Source: Thraustochytrium sp. TN22 (Eukaryota; Sar; Bigyra; Thraustochytrida; Thraustochytriidae). From it: 64,000 nucleotides of DNA. Each line of letters opens with the position of its first letter. Position 1 is the stretch's first letter. The notes under the pieces are model-generated. The model saw only the letters and a list, made by a program, of their open reading frames with translations, did not search any database and was not told the DNA's origin. Made by a program: the position numbers and the translations under genes. Positions 55,584-64,000 of this stretch are shown here, one piece after another. The DNA lies in NCBI GenBank assembly GCA_013306675.1, contig JABLUY010000034.1:62001-126000 (forward strand). The letters run 5' to 3'.

Positions 55584-57035
55584 TTATGCGTCGGGCTTGA
55601 CGCGCTTGGCGGGCGGGACGGTCTTGTCGCCGCCGTCGTCGTCGTTGCCGATGGTATCGGCCATGGCCTCGTCAAAGCTGGCGCGGCGAAGAGGGTGGGC
55701 CTCGAGGATGTGGTCCGAGAGGCGAAAGGCAATCTCCATGGACTGCGAGTAGTTGAGGCGCGGGTCGCAGAGCGTCTCGTAGGAGGTCTGGAGGTCGGTC
55801 TCAGACAAGTTCTCCGGGCCGCCGGTGCACTCGGTCACGTTGTCGCCGGTGAGCTCAAAATGGACGCCTGCAAGGCGGCCGCCGTTGCGCTCGTGCACCT
55901 TGATGCAGGCCTCCACCTCGGCAAGGATGGCGTCGAAGTTGCGCGTCTTTTGGCCCTGCGAGGTGGTGGTGGTGTTGCCGTGCATGGGGTCGCAGGTCCA
56001 CACGACAGGGAGGTTGGCGGCCTGGACGGCTTTGAGGAGCGGCGGCAGCATGGTCTCCACATTGGCGGCGCCGAAGCGCGTGATGAGGGTGATCTTGCCG
56101 GGCGCGGCGGCCGGGTCGGGCCAGAGGCGCTGGATGAGCTGCACGAGCTCGTCGGGCTTCGAGGACGGGCCGACCTTGACACCAATGGGGTTGGCGATGC
56201 CGCGAAAGTACTCAATATGGGCATGGTCGAGCTGGCGCGTGCGGTCGCCGATCCAGAGAAAGTGTGCGCTGCGGTTGTACCACTGGCCGTCGGGAGCCTG
56301 GACGGTCATGGCCTCCTCGTAGTCCAGGTGGAGGCCCTCGTGGGAGGTGAACATGTCGACGCTGCGCAGCACAGGGTCGAGCTCGACGCCGCAGGTGCCG
56401 ATGAAGTCCATGGCGTCGGTGATGCGGGCTGCGATGCGCTGGTACTGGTCGCGGCGCGCGGCGTTCTTGACGAAGGCAAGGTCCCAGGCGCGGGCGCGGC
56501 GCAGGTCGGCCAGGCCCTCGGCCAGCACGACGCGCGCGTAGTTGATGGTGGCGGCGCTATGAAAGTAGCCCTGCACGAGGCGGTCCGGGTCTGGCTGGCG
56601 CGCCTCGGGCGCGAAGCCGTTGACGTTGTCGCCACGGTACGAGGGCATCTCGACGCCGTCCACCACCTCGGTGTCGCTGGACCGCGGCTTGGCGAACTGG
56701 CCGGCCAGGCGCGCGATGCGCACGGTCGGCGTGCGCGCGCCGTACGTGAGCACCAGGCTCATCTGCAGCAGGATCTTGATCTTGTTTTCGATCGTGCTCG
56801 CCTTGCAGTCGTCGAAGCGCTCCGCGCAGTCGCCGCCCTGCAGCAGGAACCTCTTGCCGGCCGCGCACTCGGCCAGCGCGCTGCGCAGCGCGTCGACCTC
56901 GCGCGTCGCCACCAGCGGCGGCAGCGCGCGCACCTTGGCCAGGCTCGCCTGCACAGCTGCCTCGTCCGCGTACTTGGGCTGCTGCTTGGCCGGCAGCGCG
57001 CGCCACGAGCTTGGCGACCACGCCGGCGCGCTCAT
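55584..57035 (-). CDS. Class II DAHP synthase (shikimate pathway)
   Basis: A 483-residue plant-type (class II) 3-deoxy-D-arabino-heptulosonate-7-phosphate synthase, joining phosphoenolpyruvate and erythrose-4-phosphate as the first step to aromatic amino acids. Marks are LLQGGDCAERFDDC with the metal-binding Cys, MPSYRGDNVNGF, TSHEGLHLDYEEA, VWTCDPMHGNT and HFELTGDNVTECTGG. Length and gap-free alignment of motifs fit the family. No plastid transit peptide is seen: the start MSAPAWSPSSW matches the normal N-terminal WSP motif, so it is probably cytosolic. It diverges from the J-domain gene. A 537-aa plus-strand frame is its shadow. Confidence 0.95.
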   Translation of the reverse strand: MSAPAWSPSSWRALPAKQQPKYADEAAVQASLAKVRALPPLVATREVDALRSALAECAAGKRFLLQGGDCAERFDDCKASTIENKIKILLQMSLVLTYGARTPTVRIARLAGQFAKPRSSDTEVVDGVEMPSYRGDNVNGFAPEARQPDPDRLVQGYFHSAATINYARVVLAEGLADLRRARAWDLAFVKNAARRDQYQRIAARITDAMDFIGTCGVELDPVLRSVDMFTSHEGLHLDYEEAMTVQAPDGQWYNRSAHFLWIGDRTRQLDHAHIEYFRGIANPIGVKVGPSSKPDELVQLIQRLWPDPAAAPGKITLITRFGAANVETMLPPLLKAVQAANLPVVWTCDPMHGNTTTTSQGQKTRNFDAILAEVEACIKVHERNGGRLAGVHFELTGDNVTECTGGPENLSETDLQTSYETLCDPRLNYSQSMEIAFRLSDHILEAHPLRRASFDEAMADTIGNDDDGGDKTVPPAKRVKPDA

Positions 57036-57512
57036 GGCTGCTTGGCGCGAAGAAAGTCAGACAGCCCGAGAACGCCGGCAAACCAGCCGCGGGGCTCTGC
57101 CTCTCCCGCCTCGCCTCGCCTCGCCGCGCCGCGCTGCCTGCCCGCCCGCCCGCCCGCGCTCGCGTTGCAGGTTTGAATTCAAAATCAAATCTTGTGGCAC
57201 CTTGACGCACCGTCAGTCCATCACTTCGCATCGCTCGGCATCGCCTCGCGCCCGGAACGATGACCGCGACGCCTCGCGCCCGGAAGCGCAGGGCCGGGCC
57301 CCGCCTGGCCGGCCTCGGCCGCCGGCCGCCGGCCGCGCGCGAGAGGCCCTGGCGCGCGCCGCGGGCGAGCTCATCCGTCTCAGGCTGCAGGCGGCTGCAG
57401 GCAGTCTTGGGCTCGAACCGTTGACCGACGAAGACGCTTTGGTCTTTCTTCGCCGGCAGACCCAGGCGCGCGCGAGAGGTCGGCGCGCGGGAGGCCAGCC
57501 GGCCGGCGCGCC
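57036..57512. promoter_or_regulatory. Divergent promoter, DAHP synthase and J-domain genes
   Basis: About 475 bases between divergent starts. An AT-rich island TTTGAATTCAAAATCAAATC at 57171-57190 resembles the GAATTTG-rich patch near 4020 and stands out in GC-rich DNA. CGCCTCGCC repeats surround it. No gene. Confidence 0.5.
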
Positions 57513-58412
57513 ATGCGGGCGGCGGCGCTGGCGGTGGTCGCGGCGGCGCTGGCGGCCGCAGAAGCGCAGGCCGGGCCGCCGTCGCTGCTGTACTCGCTGG
57601 AGGTGAGCGGCCTGGGCGGCGCCGCCGTGGAGGTGCGCGGCGGCGAGGAGCCCGTGCTGGTGGCGCTGCGGTTCTGCGCGCAGCACGGGCTGGCGCACGC
57701 CGCGTGCGAGCAGATCGTGGACCACCTGTGCACGCGCACGGCGCTCAAGTGCCGCAGCCGCGAGAGCCTGGGCGGGCCGAAGCAGCAGGCGCGCAGCGTG
57801 GGCGCGGCGCAGGCCTCGTGGTGGACCACGAGCTTGGACCTCGTGGGCGCCGGCGAGCCGCTCGAGTGCTCGCTGCAGGTGACGCTGCTGGAGTCTGACG
57901 TGGAGAAGGAGGCCGAGCTGGGCGCCCTGGACGAGGCCGCGCTCCTGCCCTCGCTCGCCGCACTGCACTGCGCCAACCTCGCCAGCTTTCGCCCAGCCTG
58001 CGTGTGTCCGGACGCCGTGCGCAGCGGTCTGGTCGCAGCGCTCGCCCAGGAGCTCGCGCGCTACCGCTGGTCGGCCGCCAGCAGCCACTACGTGCGCCTC
58101 GGCGTGAATACGCGCGCCGACTCGCAAGATATTCGCCGCGCCTACCGGCGCACGGCCATGCGCGTGCACCCGGACCGCCACCCAGCAGGCCACGAGAGGG
58201 AAGAAGCCGAGCGCCGATCGATGCTCGTCAACGAGGCTTACGAGGTGCTCGGCGACGACCAGCTCCGCCGCGCCTACGACGTGGAGCGCTATGGCGCCGA
58301 TTTCATTCAGTCTACGCGCCTCCCTGACCTACGCGCAGAAGTTCAGGCTGTCTTTGGCCGCTTCGCTGGCGTCTCCATGGACGCACGAGGCAACCTGCGC
58401 ATTGTACTCTGA
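57513..58412 (+). CDS. Signal-peptide J-domain protein
   Basis: A 299-residue protein. MRAAALAVVAAALAAAEAQAG is a clear signal peptide. Residues 22-185 form a Cys-containing globular region with no family I can name. The J domain is at about 192-255: HYVRLGVNTRADSQDIRRAY, the catalytic MRVHPDRH with the HPD tripeptide, and NEAYEVLGDDQLRRAYD. J domains stimulate Hsp70 ATPase; with a signal peptide and no evident membrane helix it should work in the ER lumen beside BiP. No KDEL-type tail is visible (it ends RIVL). The J domain at the C-terminal end is the reverse of the common DnaJ layout. Confidence 0.87.
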   Translation: MRAAALAVVAAALAAAEAQAGPPSLLYSLEVSGLGGAAVEVRGGEEPVLVALRFCAQHGLAHAACEQIVDHLCTRTALKCRSRESLGGPKQQARSVGAAQASWWTTSLDLVGAGEPLECSLQVTLLESDVEKEAELGALDEAALLPSLAALHCANLASFRPACVCPDAVRSGLVAALAQELARYRWSAASSHYVRLGVNTRADSQDIRRAYRRTAMRVHPDRHPAGHEREEAERRSMLVNEAYEVLGDDQLRRAYDVERYGADFIQSTRLPDLRAEVQAVFGRFAGVSMDARGNLRIVL

Positions 58413-58488
58413 TGATCAATCATCTTGTCCTGACTTGTGTCTGTTTCTTTTGGCCGCAGCGCCAAGCGGGGAGTGGTTGTGCAACGCG

Positions 58489-59142
58489 GCAATGCCTCGT
58501 CTTTGCATTTTCAAGCAAGCGGTCATGGTTGTGAACAAGGGACAGCAGGTGCTCTCCAGAAGCTCAAGTATCTGGCTCATTGTCAGGCACTCTCAGGCAC
58601 TCTCAGGCACTCTCAGGCACTCTCAAGCACTCTCAGGCACTCTCAGGCGCTCCCAGGCACTCTCAGGCACTCTCAGGCACTCTCAATCCCGGCACGGCGT
58701 TCTCGTCAGCCGATGAAGAGGTGCGCGGCTTGAAACGTTGTGTACAAGGGACAGGCTCTCCAGAAGCTCGAGCATCTAGCTAGGCTTAGCTCACTGTCAG
58801 CAGCCTGACGTGAGGACGAATGCCTCGTCCCAGCATGGCATTTCGTTCTCCAAGCAAGCGAGTGACCTCAGCCGCCGATGAACAGGACCGCGGCTTGAGA
58901 CATCTGTGAAGAAGCTCTCCAGAAGCTCCAGCATATCTACCTAGCTAGCTAGCCGAGCAGCCTGTGAACTCGACCTGGAATGTCCAGAAGCTTCGCAGCG
59001 GGCTCAGACTGCAACGGCGCAGGCAGGCCCGGTCCCCTCCGCCCACGCCGCCGACGCGATCGCCCCGCCTCGCCGCCGGGCTGCGTTCTTCAAGCTGTCA
59101 GCGTCCAGTGCACTGCTGGAGCTGTTGAAGCAGTGTTGGGGG
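58489..59142 (+). repeat. Left copy of direct repeat block flanking the nuclease-kinase gene
   Basis: Consists of several tandem units (CCTCGTCCCAGCATGGCATT, GCCGATGAACAGGACCGCGG, CTCTCCAGAAGCTC) followed by a block of about 180 bases starting CTGTGAACTCGACCTGGAAT and ending AGTGCACTGCTGGAGCTGTT. The same order recurs right of the gene. Confidence 0.85.
58583..58684 (+). repeat. TCAGGCACTC decamer array
   Basis: About ten copies of the decamer AGGCACTCTC with few variants. It interrupts one of the degenerate 110-120-base units. Confidence 0.9.
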
Positions 59143-59419
59143 TGGCCCGGTCGCGAGCCCGCTGGCCAGGCTAGCCTTCTCGAGCTTTCGGATGGTGTCA
59201 CTCTCGTCTTCGTAGCGGTCATGTAGCATCTTGCAGGCGTCGCCCAGGCTCTCGTACCACTCACCGATGCGTACTTTCTCGGCGTGAACTGCAGCTTTAT
59301 AATGTGCGCAGCATAGGCAGCGTTCAACTCTTCCCCAGCACGAGAGCCCTTGACCTGAGCTCCAGCTCCGTCTTGATTATGTTCGGCTGACGCCGTGGTC
59401 AATGTTGGACGTTGTTTAA

Positions 59420-61408
59420 TTAAAAGCGCGCTGCAAGCTCTGCGCACATGTCTGCGGCTTCCTCAAGCTCCCTTTTGGCCTCCTCTGGAGATCGCAGTTT
59501 GTGTGCGCGTCCGAGGTCAATGATCCTGACCTCGCCTGCCTCATTGACGACCACGTTGCGCAGCGCGACGTCCCCGTGGGCGTAGCCCGCAGCGTGCAGC
59601 TGGCTCAGCACGGCCTGAATACGGGCCACCAGCGCGGCAATACCACCGGCGCGTTCAATCCGGCGCGCGACCTCGTCGTTACCGCTGGCGAGTGAGATAC
59701 CCTCCTGCGTCGTCAGCACGGCACGGACTCCGAAGAAGCCGTCATGACCGTGCATGACGACAGTCGGTAGCACTGTGCCCTGAAGGTGCCGTAGTTCGCT
59801 GTAGATCGTGGCCTCGTTGAGAAGCTCACGGTTCGCGTCCTTTTCAGAGAACGGAACGGTCTTGAGGAAACAGGACCGCCCACCGACGTCCACGTTTGCC
59901 ATCCCGAGGCCCTTGTCGCAAAGCACGTTCACGCCCTCGCCCTTGTCCCAATAGCGCTGGCCCAGCTCAAGGTCCAGGACGCCCGAGCCATCGTAAGCGG
60001 TCAACGAGACGTTCTGCTTGAAAAGCGCGTTCACGTCATGTACGTAGAGATCTTGGAGGAGCCCGACGTCATGGTTGTCATCGTCGTCTTCGTTGTCCTG
60101 CCGATCGGTGTCCTTGAATCGCGAATCATTGTTTGGGCCGCGCACGTCTGGGCAACCGAACCACTCCCATAGAGGAGTCCTTGCCTGGCCTGGCACGTGC
60201 TCGCGGAGCGCGTGCGCGTAGAAGAGTAGGGTTGCCTGACCCAAGCTCAGGTCGCTTGGGTTTTGGTGGTCATCGTCGCGCACAGGGTAAAAGGCCTCGG
60301 TCACGTAGACTGATCGCGGGCGGCTGCCCAGGCGCACAAAGAAGGTGCGGTAGCTGTTGCTCAATATGCCGAACTTGCACCCGGACATGAGCATGTACAT
60401 GAGAAGCTCGCCCAGCGGGTCGGCGACCATGAGGCGCCAGTCGACCACATTGCGCCTGGGGTGCTCGCTTTCCACATCGGGATCCACACGTGGGTCGTGA
60501 TCCCCATTGGGCAGCATGCGGTTGTACTCTTCAATCATTGAGACCCACGACATGGTGCCCTTGTGCTTGCACTCGGTGCAAGCGACGACGGAGAGGTCGT
60601 CGACAGACAGCGTCTCGCCATCTACCAATCGGTCTCCGAGGCCCATTCCAAATGGTACGATTAGCTTCGTCGAGTAGCTAAGACCCTGGTGCACTCCATC
60701 GCCGGAAAGCGCCCCGAGAACAGGATGGATGCCATACGAAAGTACGCGATCTTGGAAAGACATCATCCATCCTTGCACCGGCGTCTCGCTTGCGTAGTCG
60801 AACGGAGCCTCAATTGGCAGACTCTCAAGCCTCGGGTTGCCGTACTTTCTGCTGAGCAGCGTCATTTTGAAGATGTCGAGGTCCGCATGCGAGTCGTCCC
60901 CGAAGGAGGTCCAGGGGAAGACGCGCCTGGGCTGGAAAATCCAAGGAACCTTATCTTTTCTGGAAACGCGCGACCCTGAGAAGGACGACCCCACGACAGA
61001 ATTCGTTCCCGTCGGAGGAGGCACGGCGACGAGCCCGGTAGGGGGTCTGGTCGATGTCGTGCGCTCTCGCGCGGCGTCGGGCGGGTTGACGAAGTTCACG
61101 TCGGTGTCGAACCACGAGTAGATCGTGCGGTTGTCCCGTTCCGTCATGACGACGAGCAGCCTCTCGTTCTTGCGACCAATGCCCGCGCCGATTTCGTCCA
61201 CGCGCGCAAGGACGGCCTCCGCCTGCGCCGCGGTAAGTCGCTCGATCCAGTCAGGATTGATCAGGTCGATGAGCGTCGCCTCATCCCACGTCTCCACGTC
61301 GTCGAGCTCTCCGTCTCCCAGAGGCACAAGGCATGGCACACCGAGCCCCGCCCGCTTCGTCGCGGCCTGCGCCCCGCGCCGCTTCGCCGCGCTGGCGCCC
61401 TCGGCCAT
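59420..61408 (-). CDS. PD-(D/E)XK nuclease-protein kinase fusion, copy B
   Basis: A 662-residue protein related in layout to the gene at 32-34 kb. Residues about 200-400 hold the nuclease-like region, with VDDLSVVACTECKHKG near 275 giving D...E-x-K, and SGCKFGILSNSYRTFFVRL, which parallels the TKYGIICTTEMTWF strand in copy A. An acidic linker (DNEDDDDNHD) leads to the kinase part: CFLKTV (beta-3 Lys), NEATIYSEL (helix C Glu), AGYAHGDVALRNVVVNEAG (H-x-D-x4-N) and IIDLGRA for DFG. The kinase core is short, with a minimal C-lobe. No signal peptide or Crinkler header is visible. Flanked on both sides by copies of a direct repeat block. Likely an effector or conflict-type enzyme; activity is inferred from retained residues only. 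Confidence 0.78.
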   Translation of the reverse strand: MAEGASAAKRRGAQAATKRAGLGVPCLVPLGDGELDDVETWDEATLIDLINPDWIERLTAAQAEAVLARVDEIGAGIGRKNERLLVVMTERDNRTIYSWFDTDVNFVNPPDAARERTTSTRPPTGLVAVPPPTGTNSVVGSSFSGSRVSRKDKVPWIFQPRRVFPWTSFGDDSHADLDIFKMTLLSRKYGNPRLESLPIEAPFDYASETPVQGWMMSFQDRVLSYGIHPVLGALSGDGVHQGLSYSTKLIVPFGMGLGDRLVDGETLSVDDLSVVACTECKHKGTMSWVSMIEEYNRMLPNGDHDPRVDPDVESEHPRRNVVDWRLMVADPLGELLMYMLMSGCKFGILSNSYRTFFVRLGSRPRSVYVTEAFYPVRDDDHQNPSDLSLGQATLLFYAHALREHVPGQARTPLWEWFGCPDVRGPNNDSRFKDTDRQDNEDDDDNHDVGLLQDLYVHDVNALFKQNVSLTAYDGSGVLDLELGQRYWDKGEGVNVLCDKGLGMANVDVGGRSCFLKTVPFSEKDANRELLNEATIYSELRHLQGTVLPTVVMHGHDGFFGVRAVLTTQEGISLASGNDEVARRIERAGGIAALVARIQAVLSQLHAAGYAHGDVALRNVVVNEAGEVRIIDLGRAHKLRSPEEAKRELEEAADMCAELAARF

Positions 61409-63197
61409 CTCGTCGGTGGGGCCTGCTGGCCGCGACGTCGATAGGCTCGCGGAGCGTGCAGCGCGCGACGCGGGGAATCGGGGAATCTCTTTTCATGTGG
61501 CATGACACTGTGGCATTTCGTTCTCCAACCTCGTCCGCCGATGAACAGGACCGCGGCTTGAAACATTGTGAACAAGCTCTCCAGAAGCTCCAGCATCTAA
61601 GGCCTAGGCTTAGCTCACTGTCAGCAGCCTGACGTGAACGAATGCCTCGTCCCAGCATGGCATTTCGTTCTCGAAGCAAGCGGATGATCTCGTCCGCCAG
61701 CCGCCGATGAATAGGACCGCGGCTTGAGACATTGTGAACAAGCTCTCCAGAAGCTCCAGCATCCAGTAGGCTAAGCTCACTAAGAACGAACGCCTCGTCC
61801 CAGCATGACGTTTCGTTCTCCAAGCAAGCAAGCAAGCACTGCAAGCGGATGATCTCGTCCGCCAATGAATAGGACCGCGGCTTGAAGAAACATTGTGAAC
61901 AAGCTCCCCAGAAGCCCCAGCATCTAGCTAAGATCCTGTGAACTCGATCTGGAATGTCCAGAAGCTTCGCAGCGGGCTCAGCCTGCAACGGCGCAGGCAG
62001 GCCCGGTCCCTCAGCTCCCCCCACGCCGCCGACGCGATCGCCCCGCCTCGCCGCCGCGCGCCGCCGGGCTGCGTTCTTCAAGCTGTCAGCGTCCAGTGCA
62101 CTGCTGGAGCTGTTGGAGCGGTGTTAGAGGTGGCTGCGGCGGCACTGCTGGGCGTGTTCGCCTCGCCGACCAACAAACGCGCCCTACGTGTACGTACCTA
62201 ATTCTGTCGCGCCGCCGCCAGGCTCCGCTCCCGGATTCGCTCCTCCCAGGCGCCAGGCTTACTGATCTCTCTGATGAGATAAGCCTCCTCGCGCGACCCG
62301 CCTGCGATTGCGTCACGAGCCCGCTGCCGGCTAGCCTCTCTAGCCTCGCCCTCTCGCTCCTCCTCCTCCTTTCCCCCTCTCCTCTCCTCCCCTCTACCGT
62401 GCGCCGCCACCTCGCGCCGCTCCGCTCGCTCGGCGAGGCGAAGCGTCCCGCGCCACAGCCCCAGCCCGGCCTCGAGCAGCAGGTCTGCGCCGCGAAGCTG
62501 CCGCGCCCGCCGCCGAGCAGGCGGCCAGGGGCGCGGAGCAGCCTGCTTCGCCGCGGCGGCGCCCAGCTCGCGGCGCCGAGCTAGCGCAAGCTGCGCGGCC
62601 GAGCTGGCCGAGCGCGGCGCCGAGCTAGCCAAGCTGAGCCTTCCGGGTCAGCCAGCCAGCTCGCGGTCACGCCTGGCGTGGGAAGCCGCGCGCGCGCTGC
62701 GAGGCGCTGCGAGGCTGCGCGGAGTTCCAGGCGTGCACAGCGTCCCTAGGCTAGCGGTGTTCGCCGCGGCGACGCGGCGGCGGCAGTGGCGCCGTCATTG
62801 CTAGCGCGGAGTCCGCGCCGCGCAAGGCGATGGCGCCTACTCGGAGGCCTCGCCGGCCACGGCCAGTGGACAGTGCCCGCGAAGCGCGCCCGGTCCGGAG
62901 GTCCGAGACTCGTGTCCAGTCGGCAGGTCGACGACCGAGAGCACCGCGAACGAGCCCGTGTGGCTGGCGCAGTTTGGCTGGCCCTTGCTTGGGCTGAGCA
63001 GGAGGCTGGAGCCCCTGGACCGAAGGGAGAAAAAGCATGATCAATGATGCGAAAACGGGTGTTTGTGTCAGGAAAAGCAAGCAAGGGGGGGTTGGGTTTG
63101 GGTGTAGTACGTGGGTGGGTGGGATGGATTGTGGAAAAGACGACGTGACGGACGCGCTCGTGGGCGCGCGCCTTGTCAGCCAGCCACTCACTGTTAC
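61409..63197. other. Repeat-rich and GC-rich spacer to the last gene
   Basis: No supported gene. The first 725 bases hold the right repeat block; the rest is GC-rich, with GAGCTAGC/GCCGAGCT words near 62575-62640 and a CCTCCTC pyrimidine tract near 62360-62400. Frames on both strands are biased in composition. Confidence 0.5.
61502..62133 (+). repeat. Right copy of direct repeat block flanking the nuclease-kinase gene
   Basis: Four tandem units of about 110-120 bases followed by the GC-rich block of about 190 bases, in the same order and orientation as the left copy. The blocks share long near-identical stretches (for example TGTCCAGAAGCTTCGCAGCG and TTCTTCAAGCTGTCAGCGTC). Confidence 0.85.
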
Positions 63198-64000
63198 TCA
63201 CGGGCGCCAGGTGTCCTGGGCCTCGCGCAGGCGGTCGGCCTGCGCCTTGGTGAGAGGCGGGAGGTTGGCCTCGATGTGAGCGGTGATCTTGGCGAGGATC
63301 TTGGGCTCGTCGCGCGAGATCCAGCGGTCGTACTTGAGGATGCGCTTGAGGTGCTTGTCGATGGCGCGCTTTGGCCTGCGGATGCCGCAGAAGTTGGCAA
63401 TGTCCGAGATGGTCTTGAGGTCCTGGGAGATGTAGGTGCGCGTGATGTGCATGACCATGGCCATCTCGTCGGGCTTCCAGCGGCCCTGGTCGAACTCCAT
63501 CTCCTCGGCCATGCCGGCGGAGCTGAAGCCCGAGGGCGAGGCGGGCGCCGAGGGCGGCAGGACGTACTCGCCAGCGAGGCGCTTGGGCTCCGGCTTGACG
63601 GCGAACTCGGCGCGACGCTTGTTGTCGTGCTTGACGGGCGACGACGCGGGCGAGCTGTGGAAGGGCGAGCCCTGGGAGGGATCGGTCTCGTCGTAGTCCG
63701 AGGACGCCACCGAGGACGCACCGCCCAGGCGCGAGGTGTTGGAGGACGAGCCGGAGGAGGTGCGGACAACGGAGCTGGGCACGGGCGTAGGCGCGGGCCG
63801 GCCCATGTACATTTGCTGCTGCTGCTGCTGCATGTGCTGCTGCTGCTGCTGCTGCTGCATCATGTCCATCTCGGGGTTGCGCATGCTCGAGTAAAAGTAG
63901 CCCTCAAAGCCCGGGATGGGCACGGGCTCGACGCCGCGCGCGCTGTAGTGGGCGATGTTGTTGACGTCCTCCACCTCGCTGGTTGCGCGGTACAGGTTCG
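63198..64000 (-). CDS. PolyQ protein with Myb/SANT-like tail, 5' end beyond window
   Basis: The frame is open to the right edge, so only the C-terminal part is seen; the reading before the edge is NLYRATSEVEDVNN. Two Gln runs (MMQQQQQQQHMQQQQQQM) and Ser/Pro-rich linkers lead to a helical C-terminal segment at about 95 to 45 residues from the end, RWKPDEMAMVMHITRTYI through RAIDKHLKRILKYDRWI, with the spacing of a Myb/SANT-like helix-turn-helix. That call is by eye and weak. VKPEPKRL and KHDNKRRAEF look like nuclear signals. Probably a nuclear regulator. Confidence 0.75.
   Translation of the reverse strand, partial: NLYRATSEVEDVNNIAHYSARGVEPVPIPGFEGYFYSSMRNPEMDMMQQQQQQQHMQQQQQQMYMGRPAPTPVPSSVVRTSSGSSSNTSRLGGASSVASSDYDETDPSQGSPFHSSPASSPVKHDNKRRAEFAVKPEPKRLAGEYVLPPSAPASPSGFSSAGMAEEMEFDQGRWKPDEMAMVMHITRTYISQDLKTISDIANFCGIRRPKRAIDKHLKRILKYDRWISRDEPKILAKITAHIEANLPPLTKAQADRLREAQDTWRP

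Larger units (their letters stand above)
58413..59419. other. Repeat-rich spacer left of the nuclease-kinase gene
   Basis: No supported gene. It contains a decamer microsatellite, three degenerate copies of a unit of about 110-120 bases (with CTCTCCAGAAGCTC and ATGCCTCGTCCCAGC) and a GC-rich block, then about 280 bases of ordinary sequence before the gene's 3' end. Confidence 0.6.

Noticed and set aside
55563-57176. 537-aa plus-strand ORF
   Set aside because: Antisense shadow of class II DAHP synthase.
58489-62133. LTR-type retroelement around the nuclease-kinase gene
   Set aside because: The flanking blocks are direct repeats, but there is no reverse transcriptase, integrase, primer-binding site or polypurine tract between them, and the blocks are themselves tandem arrays.
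1-64000. tRNA, rRNA or other structured RNA genes
   Set aside because: Reading both strands I found no convincing tRNA (no paired T-loop and anticodon arms) or rRNA segment; a tRNAscan-SE and Rfam run would settle this.

Overview
This is a nuclear segment from a GC-rich, gene-dense, intron-poor unicellular eukaryote. It carries a proteasome ATPase (RPT3), the spliceosome factor ISY1, a VPS9-domain Rab activator, a TALE homeodomain protein, an E2 enzyme, a JmjC protein and a probable selenoprotein. Nearly all genes read as single open frames. Class II DAHP synthase, an Skp1-type GlcNAc-transferase homologue and intronless GC-rich genes would fit a stramenopile such as a thraustochytrid (labyrinthulomycete). 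That assignment is inference from gene content, not a proven identity. GC richness opens long antisense ORFs opposite most real genes, and these were discarded.

Layout. 1-4.8 kb: the first codons of a gene leaving the left edge, then a large unrecognised minus-strand gene and its upstream region. 4.85-11.53 kb: a DNA transposon with 15-bp terminal inverted repeats and a 7-bp target duplication. It encodes a THAP-like coiled-coil protein converging on a large FEN1/XPG nuclease-SWIM-DDE transposase fusion. 11.7-20 kb: M16 peptidase, RPT3, a Rid-family protein and a TALE homeodomain protein. 20.8-24.7 kb: a TIR-NACHT-WD40 STAND protein with 14 nearly identical WD40 repeats, an assembly gap and one frame break. 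25-32 kb: VPS9 protein and two divergent saccharopine-dehydrogenase-like paralogues. 32.3-34.6 kb: a PD-(D/E)XK nuclease-kinase fusion. 35-46.8 kb: E2, glycosyltransferase, JmjC protein, Erv/ALR-like protein, HAD phosphatase, ISY1 and a polyglutamine protein. 46.9-49.7 kb: a three-enzyme RNA repair protein (HAD phosphatase, Rnl1-type ligase, polynucleotide kinase). 50.5-58.4 kb: MFS transporter, TTL-like ligase, SelH-like selenoprotein with a candidate SECIS, DAHP synthase and a J-domain protein. 58.4-62.1 kb: a second nuclease-kinase fusion framed by direct copies of a repeat block. 63.2 kb to the end: a polyglutamine protein that leaves the right edge.

Housekeeping genes are interleaved with three accessory modules: the transposon, the STAND receptor, and two nuclease-kinase genes that resemble effector or conflict proteins. 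The best candidates for undescribed biology are the FEN1-SWIM-DDE transposase with its THAP-like partner, the one-chain RNA repair enzyme, the SelH-like gene with a duplicated SECIS region, and the nuclease-kinase cassette between direct repeats.
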